DNA from: Bacteroidaceae bacterium
GTDB taxonomy: Bacteria > Bacteroidota > Bacteroidia > Bacteroidales > Bacteroidaceae
Length of the DNA stretch: 42,655 bases
Reading direction: 5' to 3'
NCBI GenBank assembly: GCA_017645305.1
Contig: JAGCPD010000030.1
Coordinates: 1 to 42,655, forward strand
Position 1 is the stretch's first letter, and the number at the start of each line of letters is the position of its first letter. Positions 16,432-26,436 of the stretch are shown here, one piece after another. A program made the translations under genes and the position numbers. A model generated the notes under the pieces. That model had not been told where the DNA came from. It worked only from the letters and a program-made list of their open reading frames with translations, and searched no databases.

Positions 16432-17407
16432 AATAGTGCAGGACAACTTCCTGCTCATTAACCTCCAGCACGGCCTTGGCTCCGGTCAGGATAGGGAAAT
16501 TGCGAAGGTGGGCATGACCTACGGGAAAGTCGAAACATACGGGGACGCCATAATGCTGCATGTATTCGTAAAGCATCGAGTACATGTCATCAAAACCATT
16601 TTCGGGGTATTTGTATTTGGTAAACTGCCCGACAATGACGCCTCGGATATGGGGAACAAGACCTCGCACTTCGATATTGTGGAGCATACGGTCCACTTTG
16701 CTCATGCCTTCGTTAGTATCCTCGAGGAACAAGATGATACCATCCAGCAGCAACGGGTCGTAATCAGAACCTGCCAGATCATTGAACACCGACAAGTTGC
16801 CTCCAACAATGATACCCTCTGCCCTGCCCTGTATGTTAAGCGGATGGGGCGCGACATGATACACCGGCAAATCGCCCTGTAGCATCCGGCATAGCGCCTG
16901 ACTGACGGTATCATTGCCTTCGTAGGTCTTCAGCGCATGGCACATGGAACCATGAATACCCATCACCCCTGCCCTTGCCTCAGCACACAGCAAAGCCGTA
17001 ACATCGCTAAAGCCGATAATCATCTTGGGATATTGTCGAAGCGTATCGAGCGGCAAACGAGTCAGCAGATGTGCCATACCGTCGCCACCACGTGAACACA
17101 TAATGGCCTTTACCGACGGTTCACGCAGTGCCCAAAGCAAGTCAGAGAGCCGCTCACCGACAGTACCGGCAAAACCATGATATTCGTTAAGGGCATTTCG
17201 TCCCACCACACAATGATAGCCCCATTTCTCCAGGGTTCGCATACCGCCATAAATGGTCGCTGTATCAGTAGCACTGGAAGGTGATATAATAGCAATCGTA
17301 TCGCCCTTATGCAGGAATCCGGTACAGCTGCCCTGCCGGTCGGAGGATTGTGCCGCAAGCGAAAGCATCCGGCAGAACATCAGCATAATGACGAAACCTT
17401 TTTTCAT
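16430..17407 (-). CDS. S66-family LD-carboxypeptidase (LdcA/MccF-like), exported
   Basis: This 325-residue serine peptidase has an N-terminal hydrophobic signal (VIMLMFCRMLSLAAQ). The S66 fold is shown by GDTIAIISPSSATD (about 31-44), CSRGGDGMAHLL (about 98-109), the nucleophile motif MIIGFSDVTALL (about 124-135; Ser in GFSD) and GIHGSM (about 148-153). The catalytic Glu and His are expected near IILFLEDTNE and PVGHAHLRN. Such enzymes trim the tetrapeptide of recycled or exposed peptidoglycan. The signal peptide suggests periplasmic action rather than the cytosolic role of E. coli LdcA. It lies 18 bp downstream of the ABC-F gene and is likely co-transcribed. Confidence 0.87.
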   Translation of the reverse strand: MKKGFVIMLMFCRMLSLAAQSSDRQGSCTGFLHKGDTIAIISPSSATDTATIYGGMRTLEKWGYHCVVGRNALNEYHGFAGTVGERLSDLLWALREPSVKAIMCSRGGDGMAHLLTRLPLDTLRQYPKMIIGFSDVTALLCAEARAGVMGIHGSMCHALKTYEGNDTVSQALCRMLQGDLPVYHVAPHPLNIQGRAEGIIVGGNLSVFNDLAGSDYDPLLLDGIILFLEDTNEGMSKVDRMLHNIEVRGLVPHIRGVIVGQFTKYKYPENGFDDMYSMLYEYMQHYGVPVCFDFPVGHAHLRNFPILTGAKAVLEVNEQEVVLHY

Positions 17408-17425
17408 CTGAGAACAATATATAAG

Positions 17426-19324
17426 TTACACCCATTCGCTGAGTTCCAGCCACCGCATGGATTTTTCGTCAAGTTCTTCGGTAAGACGGGGCAGACGCTT
17501 GCTCATCTCTGTTATCTGCTCTACGCTGGCTGTGCCGCTGCTAAGGGCCGTTTCTATCTGTGACTTTTCTGTTTCCAACCGCTCTATATCTTGCTCTAAC
17601 TGAGACATTTCCTGCATTTCTTTAAAAGTAAGCTTCCGCTTCTGTTCTGTACGGGGTTTTGCCTTCTTAGGCTCGGGAGCAGATGACGTTTTGGTAACAG
17701 GTTCGGGCTTGCGCTCCTCCAGTTTCTCCCACTCGCGATACTGGGTATAGTTGCCGGGGAAGTCCTTAATGTCGCCGTCTCCGTTGAAGACCAGAAGGTG
17801 ATCTACGACCTTATCCATAAAGTAGCGGTCATGACTAACAACAATAACGCAGCCGTGAAATTCCTGCAGGTATTGCTCCAGAATCTGAAGGGTAACGATA
17901 TCAAGGTCGTTGGTGGGCTCGTCGAGCACCAGAAAGTTGGGGTTCTGCATGAGCACGGTACAAAGATGCAGGCGGCGCTTCTCACCCCCCGAGAGCTTGT
18001 AGATATAGTTTTGCTGCTGCAGGGGCGTGAACATAAAATGCTGCAGGAACTGCATGGCAGACAGATGGCGGCCTCCGCCAAGATCCACATAATCGGCAAT
18101 GCGACGGACAGCATCGATGACCTTCATCTGCTCGTCAAACTGCATTCCGTCCTGACTGTAATAACCGAACTTCACGGTCTCGCCAATAACAAAACGACCG
18201 GAATCAGGCTTCACCTCGCCCAGCAGCATCCTGACAAAGGTGGTCTTGCCCGTACCATTACCACCCACAATGCCCATCTTCTCGTATCGCGAGAAATTGT
18301 AATAGAAATCCTTCAGGATGACCTTCTCCGTAACAGCAGACGCGGGGTCTTTGACGGGGAACTTCTTGCTTACATACTCGGCCTCGAAAATCTTGCTGCC
18401 TATATATGTGCTCTTCATCTCGAGGCGAACCTGCTGCTCCTCGATACGGCGCTTTGCCACTTTCTCAAGGTCATAGAAAGCCTCCTCGCGATAACGTGCC
18501 TTGTGGCCGCGTGCCTGAGGCTGGCGTCGCATCCAGTCCAGTTCTGTACGATAGAGATTGTTGGCACGGGCTACCTCGGAGCGAGCCACATCCAGACGTT
18601 CCTGACGTTTCTCAAGGTAATAGCTGTAATTGCCGCGATAGGTGTAGATGGTCTCGTCATCAAGTTCCAGAATCAAGGAGCAGATATTGTCAAGGAAATA
18701 CCTGTCATGCGTCACCATCAGGAGCGTGATATTGCCACGACGCAGATAGCCCTCGAGCCATTCTATCATCTGAATGTCAAGGTGGTTGGTAGGCTCGTCC
18801 AGAATCAGGAAATCGGGTTCCATGATGAGCACGTTAGCCAAGGCCACACGTTTCAGCTGCCCGCCGGAAAGCTGACGTAAAGGCTTGTGAAACTCTGTGA
18901 TGGAAAGCTTAGAGAGGATGGTCTTGCTACGGTTCTCGTAATCCCACGCCTTCTGGTGGTCCATACTGTCCAGAATCTCCTGAAGACCTGGATTGCCCGG
19001 AGTTGCCATACATTGCTCATACTCACGGATAAGGTTGGTGGTTTCGTTTCCATGCCAGAAGCAGGCCTCGAGTACCGTCAAATCCAAAGGATAGTTAGGA
19101 GACTGCTCAAGGTAGCCTACACGAAGCCCGTTATGATAGATGACATCACCCTCGTCGGCAGAATCCTTCCCCGCCAGGATATTCAGCAAAGTGCTCTTGC
19201 CCGTCCCGTTCTGCGCAATAAGACCTACCTTCTGCCTCTCGGCAATGCTGAAAGATAAATCCTGGAATAACGTACGGTCCCCTACTCTGCGTGTGAGATT
19301 CTGAACTTGTAAATACGAAACCAT
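17426..19324 (-). CDS. ABC-F family ATPase (Uup-like)
   Basis: This 632-residue protein has two ATP-binding cassettes and no membrane segments, the ABC-F layout. Cassette 1: Walker A AQNGTGKST (37-45), signature LSGGQLKRVALAN, Walker B DFLILDEPTNHLD. A charged linker follows (about 240-300), including LDWMRRQPQARGHKAR. Cassette 2: GGNGTGKTTFV, LSGGEKRRLHL, NFLVLDEPTNDLD. The C-terminus is a coiled-coil domain (EMQEMSQLEQDIERLETEKS), which points to the Uup branch; Uup proteins bind ribosomes or branched DNA. No antibiotic-resistance type can be assigned. It is divergent from rho and shares a 188-bp promoter region with it. Confidence 0.9.
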   Translation of the reverse strand: MVSYLQVQNLTRRVGDRTLFQDLSFSIAERQKVGLIAQNGTGKSTLLNILAGKDSADEGDVIYHNGLRVGYLEQSPNYPLDLTVLEACFWHGNETTNLIREYEQCMATPGNPGLQEILDSMDHQKAWDYENRSKTILSKLSITEFHKPLRQLSGGQLKRVALANVLIMEPDFLILDEPTNHLDIQMIEWLEGYLRRGNITLLMVTHDRYFLDNICSLILELDDETIYTYRGNYSYYLEKRQERLDVARSEVARANNLYRTELDWMRRQPQARGHKARYREEAFYDLEKVAKRRIEEQQVRLEMKSTYIGSKIFEAEYVSKKFPVKDPASAVTEKVILKDFYYNFSRYEKMGIVGGNGTGKTTFVRMLLGEVKPDSGRFVIGETVKFGYYSQDGMQFDEQMKVIDAVRRIADYVDLGGGRHLSAMQFLQHFMFTPLQQQNYIYKLSGGEKRRLHLCTVLMQNPNFLVLDEPTNDLDIVTLQILEQYLQEFHGCVIVVSHDRYFMDKVVDHLLVFNGDGDIKDFPGNYTQYREWEKLEERKPEPVTKTSSAPEPKKAKPRTEQKRKLTFKEMQEMSQLEQDIERLETEKSQIETALSSGTASVEQITEMSKRLPRLTEELDEKSMRWLELSEWV

Positions 19325-19337
19325 GTGATTTTTTCTG

Positions 19338-19345
19338 CAAATGTA
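19338..19345 (-). promoter_or_regulatory. -7 box of the ABC-F gene
   Basis: TACATTTG on the minus strand, 14 bp before the start codon. No clear -33 box is seen. Confidence 0.45.
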
Positions 19346-19386
19346 AACAAAACTGACGGATTATTGAAATTTTTTCACACGGAATA

Positions 19387-19418
19387 TTTGGAAGATTAAA
19401 GGATTTGCCATAACTTTG
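19387..19418 (+). promoter_or_regulatory. rho promoter
   Basis: -33 TTTG (19387-19390), 20-bp spacer, -7 TAACTTTG (19411-19418). It leaves a leader of about 90 nt before the ATG, which could host rho autoregulation. Confidence 0.72.
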
Positions 19419-19512
19419 CAGTGAATTTTGAAACACAGGCCCCAACGGGCACGTATCTGAATTATCCTACACCTTATTAAAATCATTATTAAATTAATTA
19501 AGCATAAAAACT

Positions 19513-21435
19513 ATGCACAAAAAAAACGAACTGGAGAAAATGAGTTCTGACGAATTGGCAGCACTTGCCAAATCCCTGGGCGTGAAGGTTATTAGCGACC
19601 AGACAGAACTAATCTATAATATTATTGACGCTGAATCTGTACAACCCATCGAGGTTCCGGAAAAGAAAAAACGTACCACCAAAAAGGCGGAGAAAACAGA
19701 GAAGGCGGAAAAGACGGAAAAGACAGAGAAAACCGAAAAGACCGAAAAACCCGCTGCCAAAAAGAAAGAGAAAACGGAAAAGGCAGAAAAGGCGGAGAAT
19801 GTAGAAAAAACCAAAACGGAGAAAAAGGTCACCCGCAAAAAAGCTGCTTCTGAGAAGACGGAAAAGACAGCGAAAAAAGCAGAGGAAAAGGCTGAGGCTC
19901 CAAAAGAAACCGCAACAACGGAAGAGGTGAAAACCACAACCGAAACAGAAGAGGCTCCCGTAAAAAAAAGAAGGAAAAGAATAAGCGAAGCAAAGGCTGA
20001 AGCCCAGGCAAAACTGGAACAGGAACAAGAAGCAGCCAAGTTGAAAGAAACCGTTTCCGAGTCCAAAAAGGAACCTGAAATAAAGAACACAAAACAAGAA
20101 GAAAATCAAGGTGTTACAGAAGAAATTGTAAAAAAATTCTTCAGCACCGGAGAGGACTTCATAATCCTGCAGGATATACCCAAATTGGAAGAGCAGGTTG
20201 AGATGGTTGCAACAAACAGCACGCCCCTTAACCGAGCCAACACAGAAGCACGCGTTATTGACGAATTGCCCGAAATCGGGAAGCCCAGCCAGCAGAAGGA
20301 AGAGGAAAAATACGACTTTGGAGAAAACATACGCGGAGAAGGTGTGTTGGAAGTAATGAACGAGGGATTTGGCTTCCTGCGCAGCAGCGACTACAACTAT
20401 CTGAGCAGTCCGGACGACATTTACGTAAGTTCACAGATTATCCGCCAGTACGGCTTAAAAACCGGTGACGTAATAGAAGGTCCCGTACGCCCCCCGAGAG
20501 AGAGCGAGAAATACTTCCCGCTGATGAAAGTCACCACCATCAACGGTTGTAACCCCGAGACGGTAAGAGACCGCAGTCCGTTTGAAAACCTCACCCCGCT
20601 TTTCCCCGACGAGAAATTCAAGTTGTGCAACGGCGTGAACGATACCATGTCGGCACGTGTGGTTGACCTGTTTGCTCCCATCGGCAAAGGACAGCGCGCC
20701 CTGATTGTTGCCCAGCCCAAGACTGGTAAGACCATCCTGATGAAGGATATCGCCAATGCCATTGCAGCCAATCACCCCGAGGCATACCTGATAATGCTGC
20801 TTATTGACGAACGCCCAGAGGAAGTAACGGATATGGCCCGCACCGTAAAGGCCGAAGTAATTGCCAGCACCTTTGACGAACCGGCTGAACGGCACGTGAA
20901 GATTGCCGGAATAGTTTTGGAGAAAGCCAAGAGAATGGTAGAGTGCGGGCACGACGTGGTAATCTTCCTTGACTCCATTACCCGTCTGGCAAGAGCCTAC
21001 AATACCGTATCACCCGCCAGCGGAAAGGTACTGAGCGGTGGTGTGGATGCCAATGCACTGCATAAGCCCAAGCGTTTCTTCGGAGCTGCCCGTAACATAG
21101 AAAACGGCGGTAGCCTTACAATCATTGCCACAGCCCTTACGGACACAGGAAGCAAGATGGACGAAGTAATCTTTGAGGAGTTCAAGGGAACGGGTAACAT
21201 GGAATTGCAGCTTGACCGTATGCTCAGCAACAAGCGCATCTTCCCCGCTGTCAACATTGTTGCCAGCAGCACACGTAGAGATGACCTGCTGCAAGACAAA
21301 ATGACCCTGGACCGTATGTGGATACTGCGTAAGTTCCTGAGCGACATGAATGCCATTGAAGCCATGAACGAGGTTAAGACAAGGCTGGAAGGAACCAAGA
21401 CAAACGAGGAATTCCTGGTGAGCATGAACTCCTGA
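19513..21435 (+). CDS. rho: transcription termination factor Rho with long disordered insert
   Basis: Rho is a hexameric RNA helicase that ends transcription. This one has 640 residues against about 420 in E. coli. The N-terminal helical domain ([20 protein letters not shown], 6-25) is followed by about 200 residues of Lys/Glu/Thr/Ala-rich repeats (many EKTEK units). The cold-shock RNA-binding domain comes next ([20 protein letters not shown], about 277-296). The ATPase core has the P-loop PKTGKT (402-407), [12 protein letters not shown] and a Q/R-loop with [11 protein letters not shown]. Inserts of this kind are typical of Bacteroidetes Rho and are thought to affect RNA binding and condensate formation. 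The core is intact and should be active. Confidence 0.96.
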   Translation: MHKKNELEKMSSDELAALAKSLGVKVISDQTELIYNIIDAESVQPIEVPEKKKRTTKKAEKTEKAEKTEKTEKTEKTEKPAAKKKEKTEKAEKAENVEKTKTEKKVTRKKAASEKTEKTAKKAEEKAEAPKETATTEEVKTTTETEEAPVKKRRKRISEAKAEAQAKLEQEQEAAKLKETVSESKKEPEIKNTKQEENQGVTEEIVKKFFSTGEDFIILQDIPKLEEQVEMVATNSTPLNRANTEARVIDELPEIGKPSQQKEEEKYDFGENIRGEGVLEVMNEGFGFLRSSDYNYLSSPDDIYVSSQIIRQYGLKTGDVIEGPVRPPRESEKYFPLMKVTTINGCNPETVRDRSPFENLTPLFPDEKFKLCNGVNDTMSARVVDLFAPIGKGQRALIVAQPKTGKTILMKDIANAIAANHPEAYLIMLLIDERPEEVTDMARTVKAEVIASTFDEPAERHVKIAGIVLEKAKRMVECGHDVVIFLDSITRLARAYNTVSPASGKVLSGGVDANALHKPKRFFGAARNIENGGSLTIIATALTDTGSKMDEVIFEEFKGTGNMELQLDRMLSNKRIFPAVNIVASSTRRDDLLQDKMTLDRMWILRKFLSDMNAIEAMNEVKTRLEGTKTNEEFLVSMNS

Positions 21436-21465
21436 TTATCAGGAATATCCTAATAACACAATGTG

Positions 21466-21491
21466 GGCGCATAATTTTACAGTTATGCGCC
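21466..21491 (+). terminator. stem-loop after rho
   Basis: GGCGCATAA-ttttacag-TTATGCGCC is a perfect 9-bp stem, followed by a weak T-rich stretch (TGCTTTGTTT). A smaller palindrome, TCCTGATTATCAGGA, overlaps the rho stop codon. Confidence 0.6.
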
Positions 21492-21584
21492 TGCTTTGTT
21501 TATGAACGGGGATAATTATTGTTAAATAATTACAATTATTTCTTCATTTGAAGACTGCAAACCTGATATGTGAAGAAAAGTTCG

Positions 21585-21592
21585 TACTTTTG
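21585..21592 (+). promoter_or_regulatory. -7 box of the efflux operon
   Basis: TACTTTTG lies 53 bp before the membrane-fusion gene. No TTTG is seen at the usual -33 distance. There is no regulator gene beside the operon. Confidence 0.5.
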
Positions 21593-21645
21593 CACCCGCT
21601 TTATTACATAACAGAAAGAAAAATCATTTAAAAACCATATAGTAT

Positions 21646-22758
21646 ATGAAATTGAATTTGAAGTATATGGCCATTCTTGGCACAGTTGCTGTAAGCATTC
21701 TTTCTTCTTGCAGCAAAAGTTCACAAAATCAGATGCCGGCAGCAAACTTCGAGACCATGAAGGTAACCACCAAAGATGTAACCATGACAACGAAATACAG
21801 CGCTACCATACGCGGAAGGCAGGACATTGACATCATGCCACAAGTAAGCGGTACGCTGACAAAACTCTGTGTGACAGAAGGCCAGAAAGTAAGTACGGGA
21901 CAGGCTCTGTTCATCATAGATCAGGTTCCCTATCAGGCCGCGCTGAATACCGCGCTGGCTGCATTGGAATCTGCAAAAGCCCAGTTGGCAACATCCCAAC
22001 TGGAGTATGAAAGCAAGCAGAAGCTCTTCGAGCAGAATGTAATCAGCGAATTTGACTTGCAGAAAGCCAGCAATGCCCTGCTGACAGCCAAGGCGCAGCT
22101 GGCACAGAGTCAGGCACAGGTGGTGAATGCCAGGAACAACCTGAGCTACACCGTTGTGAAAAGCCCGTCAAACGGTATCGTAGGAACATTGCCATACCGT
22201 CAGGGGGCACTGGTCAGCCCCAGCATGGGACAGCCGCTGACCACCGTGAGCGACAACAACCAGATGTATGTTTACTTCTCCATTAACGAAGCCCAGCTAC
22301 TGAGCATGACACGCGAGAGCGGCAGCGCAGAAGCAGCCATCAAGGCGATGCCTGAAATCAAGCTGATACTGATTGACGGAAGCGAATACAAATATGCCGG
22401 AAAAGTTGAGAGCATAAGCGGCGTAGTTGACAGAAGCACAGGTACCGTACAATTACGCGCCGTCTTTGACAACCCGGAAAAACTGCTGCACAGCGGAAGT
22501 ACTGGACACGTTCTTATCCCTACCGTTTATAAGGACAAGATTATCATCCCCGCCACTGCCACCGTGCAATTACAGGACAAATTCAAAGTCTATCTTGTTG
22601 ACAAGGATAACATCGCACACGAAAAGCTTGTTGTTACCGAACCGCACACCAACGGCAAGGAGTATGTAATTAAGGAAGGGCTGAAAGTGGGCGACGTGAT
22701 AGTAGCAGAAGGGGCTGGTATGCTAAAGGACGGCCAAAACGTAAAGCCTAATAAATAA
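21646..22758 (+). CDS. RND efflux periplasmic adaptor (membrane fusion protein), lipoprotein
   Basis: This 370-residue AcrA-type adaptor links the inner-membrane pump to the outer-membrane channel. The signal peptide ends in a lipobox (SILSSC, Cys22). The lipoyl/hairpin domain is visible: IMPQVSGTLTKLCVTEGQKV (about 63-82), a coiled-coil hairpin (about 100-165: AALESAKAQLATSQLEYESK and further), then YTVVKSPSNGIVGTLPYRQG (second lipoyl half) and beta-barrel and membrane-proximal domains ending in EGLKVGDVIVAEGAGMLKDG. It is the first gene of a three-gene operon. The 103-bp gap to the pump gene is filled by an inverted pair of heptamer arrays. Confidence 0.93.
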   Translation: MKLNLKYMAILGTVAVSILSSCSKSSQNQMPAANFETMKVTTKDVTMTTKYSATIRGRQDIDIMPQVSGTLTKLCVTEGQKVSTGQALFIIDQVPYQAALNTALAALESAKAQLATSQLEYESKQKLFEQNVISEFDLQKASNALLTAKAQLAQSQAQVVNARNNLSYTVVKSPSNGIVGTLPYRQGALVSPSMGQPLTTVSDNNQMYVYFSINEAQLLSMTRESGSAEAAIKAMPEIKLILIDGSEYKYAGKVESISGVVDRSTGTVQLRAVFDNPEKLLHSGSTGHVLIPTVYKDKIIIPATATVQLQDKFKVYLVDKDNIAHEKLVVTEPHTNGKEYVIKEGLKVGDVIVAEGAGMLKDGQNVKPNK

Positions 22759-22764
22759 CGAACT

Positions 22765-22854
22765 GAATTAAGAATTAAAAGAGAAGAATTAAGAATTTCC
22801 CTTATAGCATTGTGGCCAACATTCTTAACCCTTAATTCTTGACTCTTAATTACA
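22765..22854. repeat. inverted pair of heptamer arrays between adaptor and pump genes
   Basis: Left: GAATTAA, GAATTAA, AAGAGAA, GAATTAA, GAATTTC (22765-22799). Right: CATTCTT, AACCCTT, AATTCTT, GACTCTT, AATTACA (22820-22854). The two 35-bp arrays are imperfectly complementary across a 20-bp spacer and could fold into a long hairpin in the mRNA, just before the pump start codon. Confidence 0.75.
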
Positions 22855-22861
22855 CATAACA

Positions 22862-25800
22862 ATGAAAGGAAACATATTTATCAAAAGACCTGTAATGGCC
22901 ATCTCCATAGCCATTATGATTCTACTGGTTGGTGCCATATCATTCTCATCCCTTCCTTTGGAGCAGTTCCCTGATATTGCCCCTCCAACCGTGTCTGTAA
23001 GCGCCACCTATACCGGTGCCAGCGCCGATGCAGTAATGAAAGCCGTTATCCAGCCTTTGGAAGAGGGTATCAACGGTGTGGAGAATATGCTTTACATGAG
23101 CAGTACGGCAACAAACGCCGGTTCCGCCAATATTAACGTTGTCTTTAAACAGGGGACCGACCCCGATATGGCTGCAGTAAACGTCCAGAACCGCGTAAGC
23201 CGCATGCAAGGTCTGCTGCCACAAGAGGTAACAAGAATTGGTGTCTCTACCACTAAAAGACAAACCTCGTTCCTGCAGATTGACTGTCTTTGCAGCGAGG
23301 ACGGGACATACGACGAGGACTTCATATCAAACTACCTGGACATCAACGTCATCCCTCAGATTAAGCGTGTGGAAGGCGTTGGCGATGTAATGTTGCTGGG
23401 TGGTACATACTCTCTGCGTATATGGATGAAACCGGAGCTGATGGCTCAGTATGGTGTTATCCCCGATGACATCACCTCTGCCTTAGCAGAACAGAACCTG
23501 GAGTCTCCCGCAGGTCAGTTGGGAGAAAAACCTGTAAACGGTTCGCACGGAGAAGGCATCGACAACTACTTCCAATATACGCTCAAGTACAAGGGACGTC
23601 TGAAAGAGATTTCAGAGTTTGAGGACATTGTGATACGTGCCAACGAAGACGGTACAATCCTACGGCTGAAAGACATTGCCGATGTGGAACTGGGTGCCGT
23701 AAGCTATTCATTCCACGGTGAAGCCAACGGTCACCCTGGCGTTACCTTCCTCTGCTTCCAGCTGGCAGGAGCTAATGCAAAAGAGACAAACGACCGTGTC
23801 AGCAACAAGTTGGACGAATTGAGCAAAGACCTTCCCAAGGGCATGAAGTTCATAAAGATGATGTCGAGCAACGACTTCCTGATGGCATCTATTTCCAACG
23901 TAGAAGAGACGTTGCTGGTAGCAATCCTACTGGTGGTGCTGGTGGTATATTTCTTCCTGCAAGACTTCAAGGCCACCATCATCCCCTCCATCTCTATTAT
24001 TGTATCATTGGTAGGTACCTTTGCGTGCCTTTCCATAGCAGGATTTACGCTTAACCTGCTTACCCTGTTCGCCTTGGTGCTTGCAATTGGTACTGTGGTG
24101 GATGATGCAATTGTGGTGGTGGAAGCAGTACAGGCAAAGTTCGATGCAGGCTACACCAGTCCGTACGAAGCCACCAAGGATGCCATGAGCGATGTTACAA
24201 TGGCCGTTATCTCTTGTACCTTTGTGTTTATGGCAGTATTCATCCCCGTAAGCTTCACCGGCGGAACAGCTGGTATCTTCTATACCCAGTTCGGCGTAAC
24301 GCTGGCAACGGCTGTCGGCCTGTCTTGTGTAAGTGCCCTTGTGCTCTGCCCTGCCCTGTGCGCCATTATGATGCGCCCTGCAAGCGACGAGAGACGTAAG
24401 GGTTTCTTCGGAAGCATAAACTACAGGACACGTCTTGCATACGAAGCCACTTACTCTGCCATGATGGAAAAATATGCCAACGTGCTGCACCGGATGGTAT
24501 CGCGCAAACTGAGATACTACGTAAGCTTTGGCGCTCTGGCAATCGCTATGGCAGGTGTGATATTCTTTGGCAGCAACCTTCCGGGCGGATTGGTTCCCAG
24601 CGAAGACCAAGGCGTATGTATGATGAACGTGAGCGCCGTCCCCGGCAACAACGTGGCATCAACCAACAATGTACTGGACAAGGCACAGAAAATCATCGAG
24701 GAAGTGTCTGAGGTGAGAGACTACACCAAGGTGGCCGGATACGGTTTCATGTCGGGCCAGGGAACTTCATACGGTATGTCTGTCATCCGCCTGAAGCCGT
24801 GGGGCGAACGCCAATATGGTCTCGGATTCGGATTTGTGACACTCGCCTTGCTGGCATTCATTATTGCGCTGATAGTATTCGTCCGCAGTCTGTTCAACAA
24901 GAAAAAGATCGGCAAGAAAGCCCTGGCCTTTGCCGTCATGACCGTATTGATGGTCGTGGCGTGTATGAACTACCATCCGCTTGACAATATGATGAGTACA
25001 AGTACGATGGTGGCTAATGCCAAGCTGAACGCCCGACTGCTGAAAGAGATTCCCGAAGCACAATGTTTCGTATTCGAGCCTGGTATGATTCCCGGCTATG
25101 GTATGGGCTCTATAGAATTGCAGCTTCAGGATAAGACGGGAACTGCCGACAAAGAAGTCTTCTTTGACTATACCAAGCAGTTTATTGCCAAGTTGGGCGA
25201 ACATCCAGAGGTAGGTCGTTGCATCACGACATACGAACGTAACTTCCCACAATTTGAGGTTGAAGTAGATGCCGCACAATGTAAGCGAGCCGGCGTTTCG
25301 CCAACCACAGTACTGAGTGCTCTGGCAAGCTACTGCGGCGGTTCGTACGTCAGCAACATGAACCAGTTCTCGAAGGTCTATCGCGTGATGCTGCAAAGCA
25401 ACCCGCAGAGCAGAACCACGGAGGATGACCTTAACAACATGTTCATCCGCAATCAGGGACAGATGGCACCTCTCAGCCAGTTCGTAAAACTGAAGCCCAT
25501 ACTTGGCCCCGAGATTGACAACCGCTTCAACCTGTTCAGCTCCATCTCTGTAAATGTGGCAGCCAACACAGGTGTCAGCAACACCGAGGTTATGAAAGTG
25601 ATAGAGCAGGTACACAAGGAGGTCTTCCCCGAGGGCTACAGTTACGAATTCGGCGGTATGGCACGCGAGGAGGCTCAGACCATAGGCAGTTACGACACAT
25701 ACCTCACCTATGCTATATGTGTGATACTCATCTTCCTTATCCTAAGTTGTCTTTATGAGAGCTTCCTGATTCCATTTGCCGTTATCTTCTCCGTTCCTGC

Positions 25801-26347
25801 CGGTCTGATGGGAACCTACGGATTTGCCTGGCTGTGGAACACAGGCTTCAACTGGACCATTTCCATGAATGGACAGGCAATGCCAATAGGACGTGTTCTG
25901 TTCTTGGGACAGATAGAGAACAACATCTACCTGCAAACAGGTGTGATTATGCTTATCGGTCTGCTGGCCAAGACAGCCATCCTGATTACCGAATTTGCTT
26001 TGGAGCGTCGCCGCAAGGGCATGGGCATCGTAGAGGCTGCATACGCTGCTGCCGAAGCCCGTCTGCGCCCCATCCTCATGACGGTGCTGACCATGATTTT
26101 CGGTATGATTCCTCTGGTTTTCGCCACAGGTGCAGGAGCCAACGGTAACCGTACCATCGGTATTGGTGTAATTGGCGGTATGACAGTTGGAACCATAGCC
26201 ATTCTGTTTACCGTTCCGCTCTTCTTCATCATCTTTGAATACCTGCAAGAAAGGATTCGTCCCGTGATGGTGGAAGAGGCCGACCAGCAGTTCCTGAAGG
26301 AGCGTGAGCGTTCCCAGAGAGAGAAAGAAGAAGCCCTTAAGAAATAA
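22862..26347 (+). CDS. RND multidrug efflux pump (AcrB/HAE1-type) with extra membrane segments
   Basis: This 1161-residue inner-membrane proton-driven pump is longer than the usual 1030-1060. The N-terminus is typical (FIKRPVMAISIAIMILLVGA). The TM4 proton-relay Asp pair is in GTVVDDAIVVVEAV (about 406-419) and the TM10 Lys in GLLAKTAILITEFALE. Residues 653-710, between KPWGERQY and the segment beginning STSTMVANAKLNARLL, form an insertion of about 58 residues. It contains two hydrophobic stretches (FVTLALLAFIIALIVFV and ALAFAVMTVLMVVACM) joined by a basic loop (NKKKIGKK). In AcrB this place is inside the second periplasmic porter domain. The C-terminus adds about 30 charged residues. The substrate is unknown. 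Confidence 0.94.
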   Translation: MKGNIFIKRPVMAISIAIMILLVGAISFSSLPLEQFPDIAPPTVSVSATYTGASADAVMKAVIQPLEEGINGVENMLYMSSTATNAGSANINVVFKQGTDPDMAAVNVQNRVSRMQGLLPQEVTRIGVSTTKRQTSFLQIDCLCSEDGTYDEDFISNYLDINVIPQIKRVEGVGDVMLLGGTYSLRIWMKPELMAQYGVIPDDITSALAEQNLESPAGQLGEKPVNGSHGEGIDNYFQYTLKYKGRLKEISEFEDIVIRANEDGTILRLKDIADVELGAVSYSFHGEANGHPGVTFLCFQLAGANAKETNDRVSNKLDELSKDLPKGMKFIKMMSSNDFLMASISNVEETLLVAILLVVLVVYFFLQDFKATIIPSISIIVSLVGTFACLSIAGFTLNLLTLFALVLAIGTVVDDAIVVVEAVQAKFDAGYTSPYEATKDAMSDVTMAVISCTFVFMAVFIPVSFTGGTAGIFYTQFGVTLATAVGLSCVSALVLCPALCAIMMRPASDERRKGFFGSINYRTRLAYEATYSAMMEKYANVLHRMVSRKLRYYVSFGALAIAMAGVIFFGSNLPGGLVPSEDQGVCMMNVSAVPGNNVASTNNVLDKAQKIIEEVSEVRDYTKVAGYGFMSGQGTSYGMSVIRLKPWGERQYGLGFGFVTLALLAFIIALIVFVRSLFNKKKIGKKALAFAVMTVLMVVACMNYHPLDNMMSTSTMVANAKLNARLLKEIPEAQCFVFEPGMIPGYGMGSIELQLQDKTGTADKEVFFDYTKQFIAKLGEHPEVGRCITTYERNFPQFEVEVDAAQCKRAGVSPTTVLSALASYCGGSYVSNMNQFSKVYRVMLQSNPQSRTTEDDLNNMFIRNQGQMAPLSQFVKLKPILGPEIDNRFNLFSSISVNVAANTGVSNTEVMKVIEQVHKEVFPEGYSYEFGGMAREEAQTIGSYDTYLTYAICVILIFLILSCLYESFLIPFAVIFSVPAGLMGTYGFAWLWNTGFNWTISMNGQAMPIGRVLFLGQIENNIYLQTGVIMLIGLLAKTAILITEFALERRRKGMGIVEAAYAAAEARLRPILMTVLTMIFGMIPLVFATGAGANGNRTIGIGVIGGMTVGTIAILFTVPLFFIIFEYLQERIRPVMVEEADQQFLKERERSQREKEEALKK

Positions 26348-26436
26348 GAGTCAATAAGGGGCGGCCCGGAAACTTCTGATTTTAACGTAAAGACGTAACA
26401 GACCGCCCATCGATATAACGAAAATAACATTAGATT

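Noticed and set aside
17798..18880. A 360-codon open frame on the plus strand opposite the ABC-F gene
   Set aside because: It is a shadow of a high-confidence ABC-F gene; the protein shows no family features.
24767..25615. A 282-codon open frame opposite the RND pump gene
   Set aside because: Antisense to a conserved coding region, rich in Cys and His as expected of a shadow frame.
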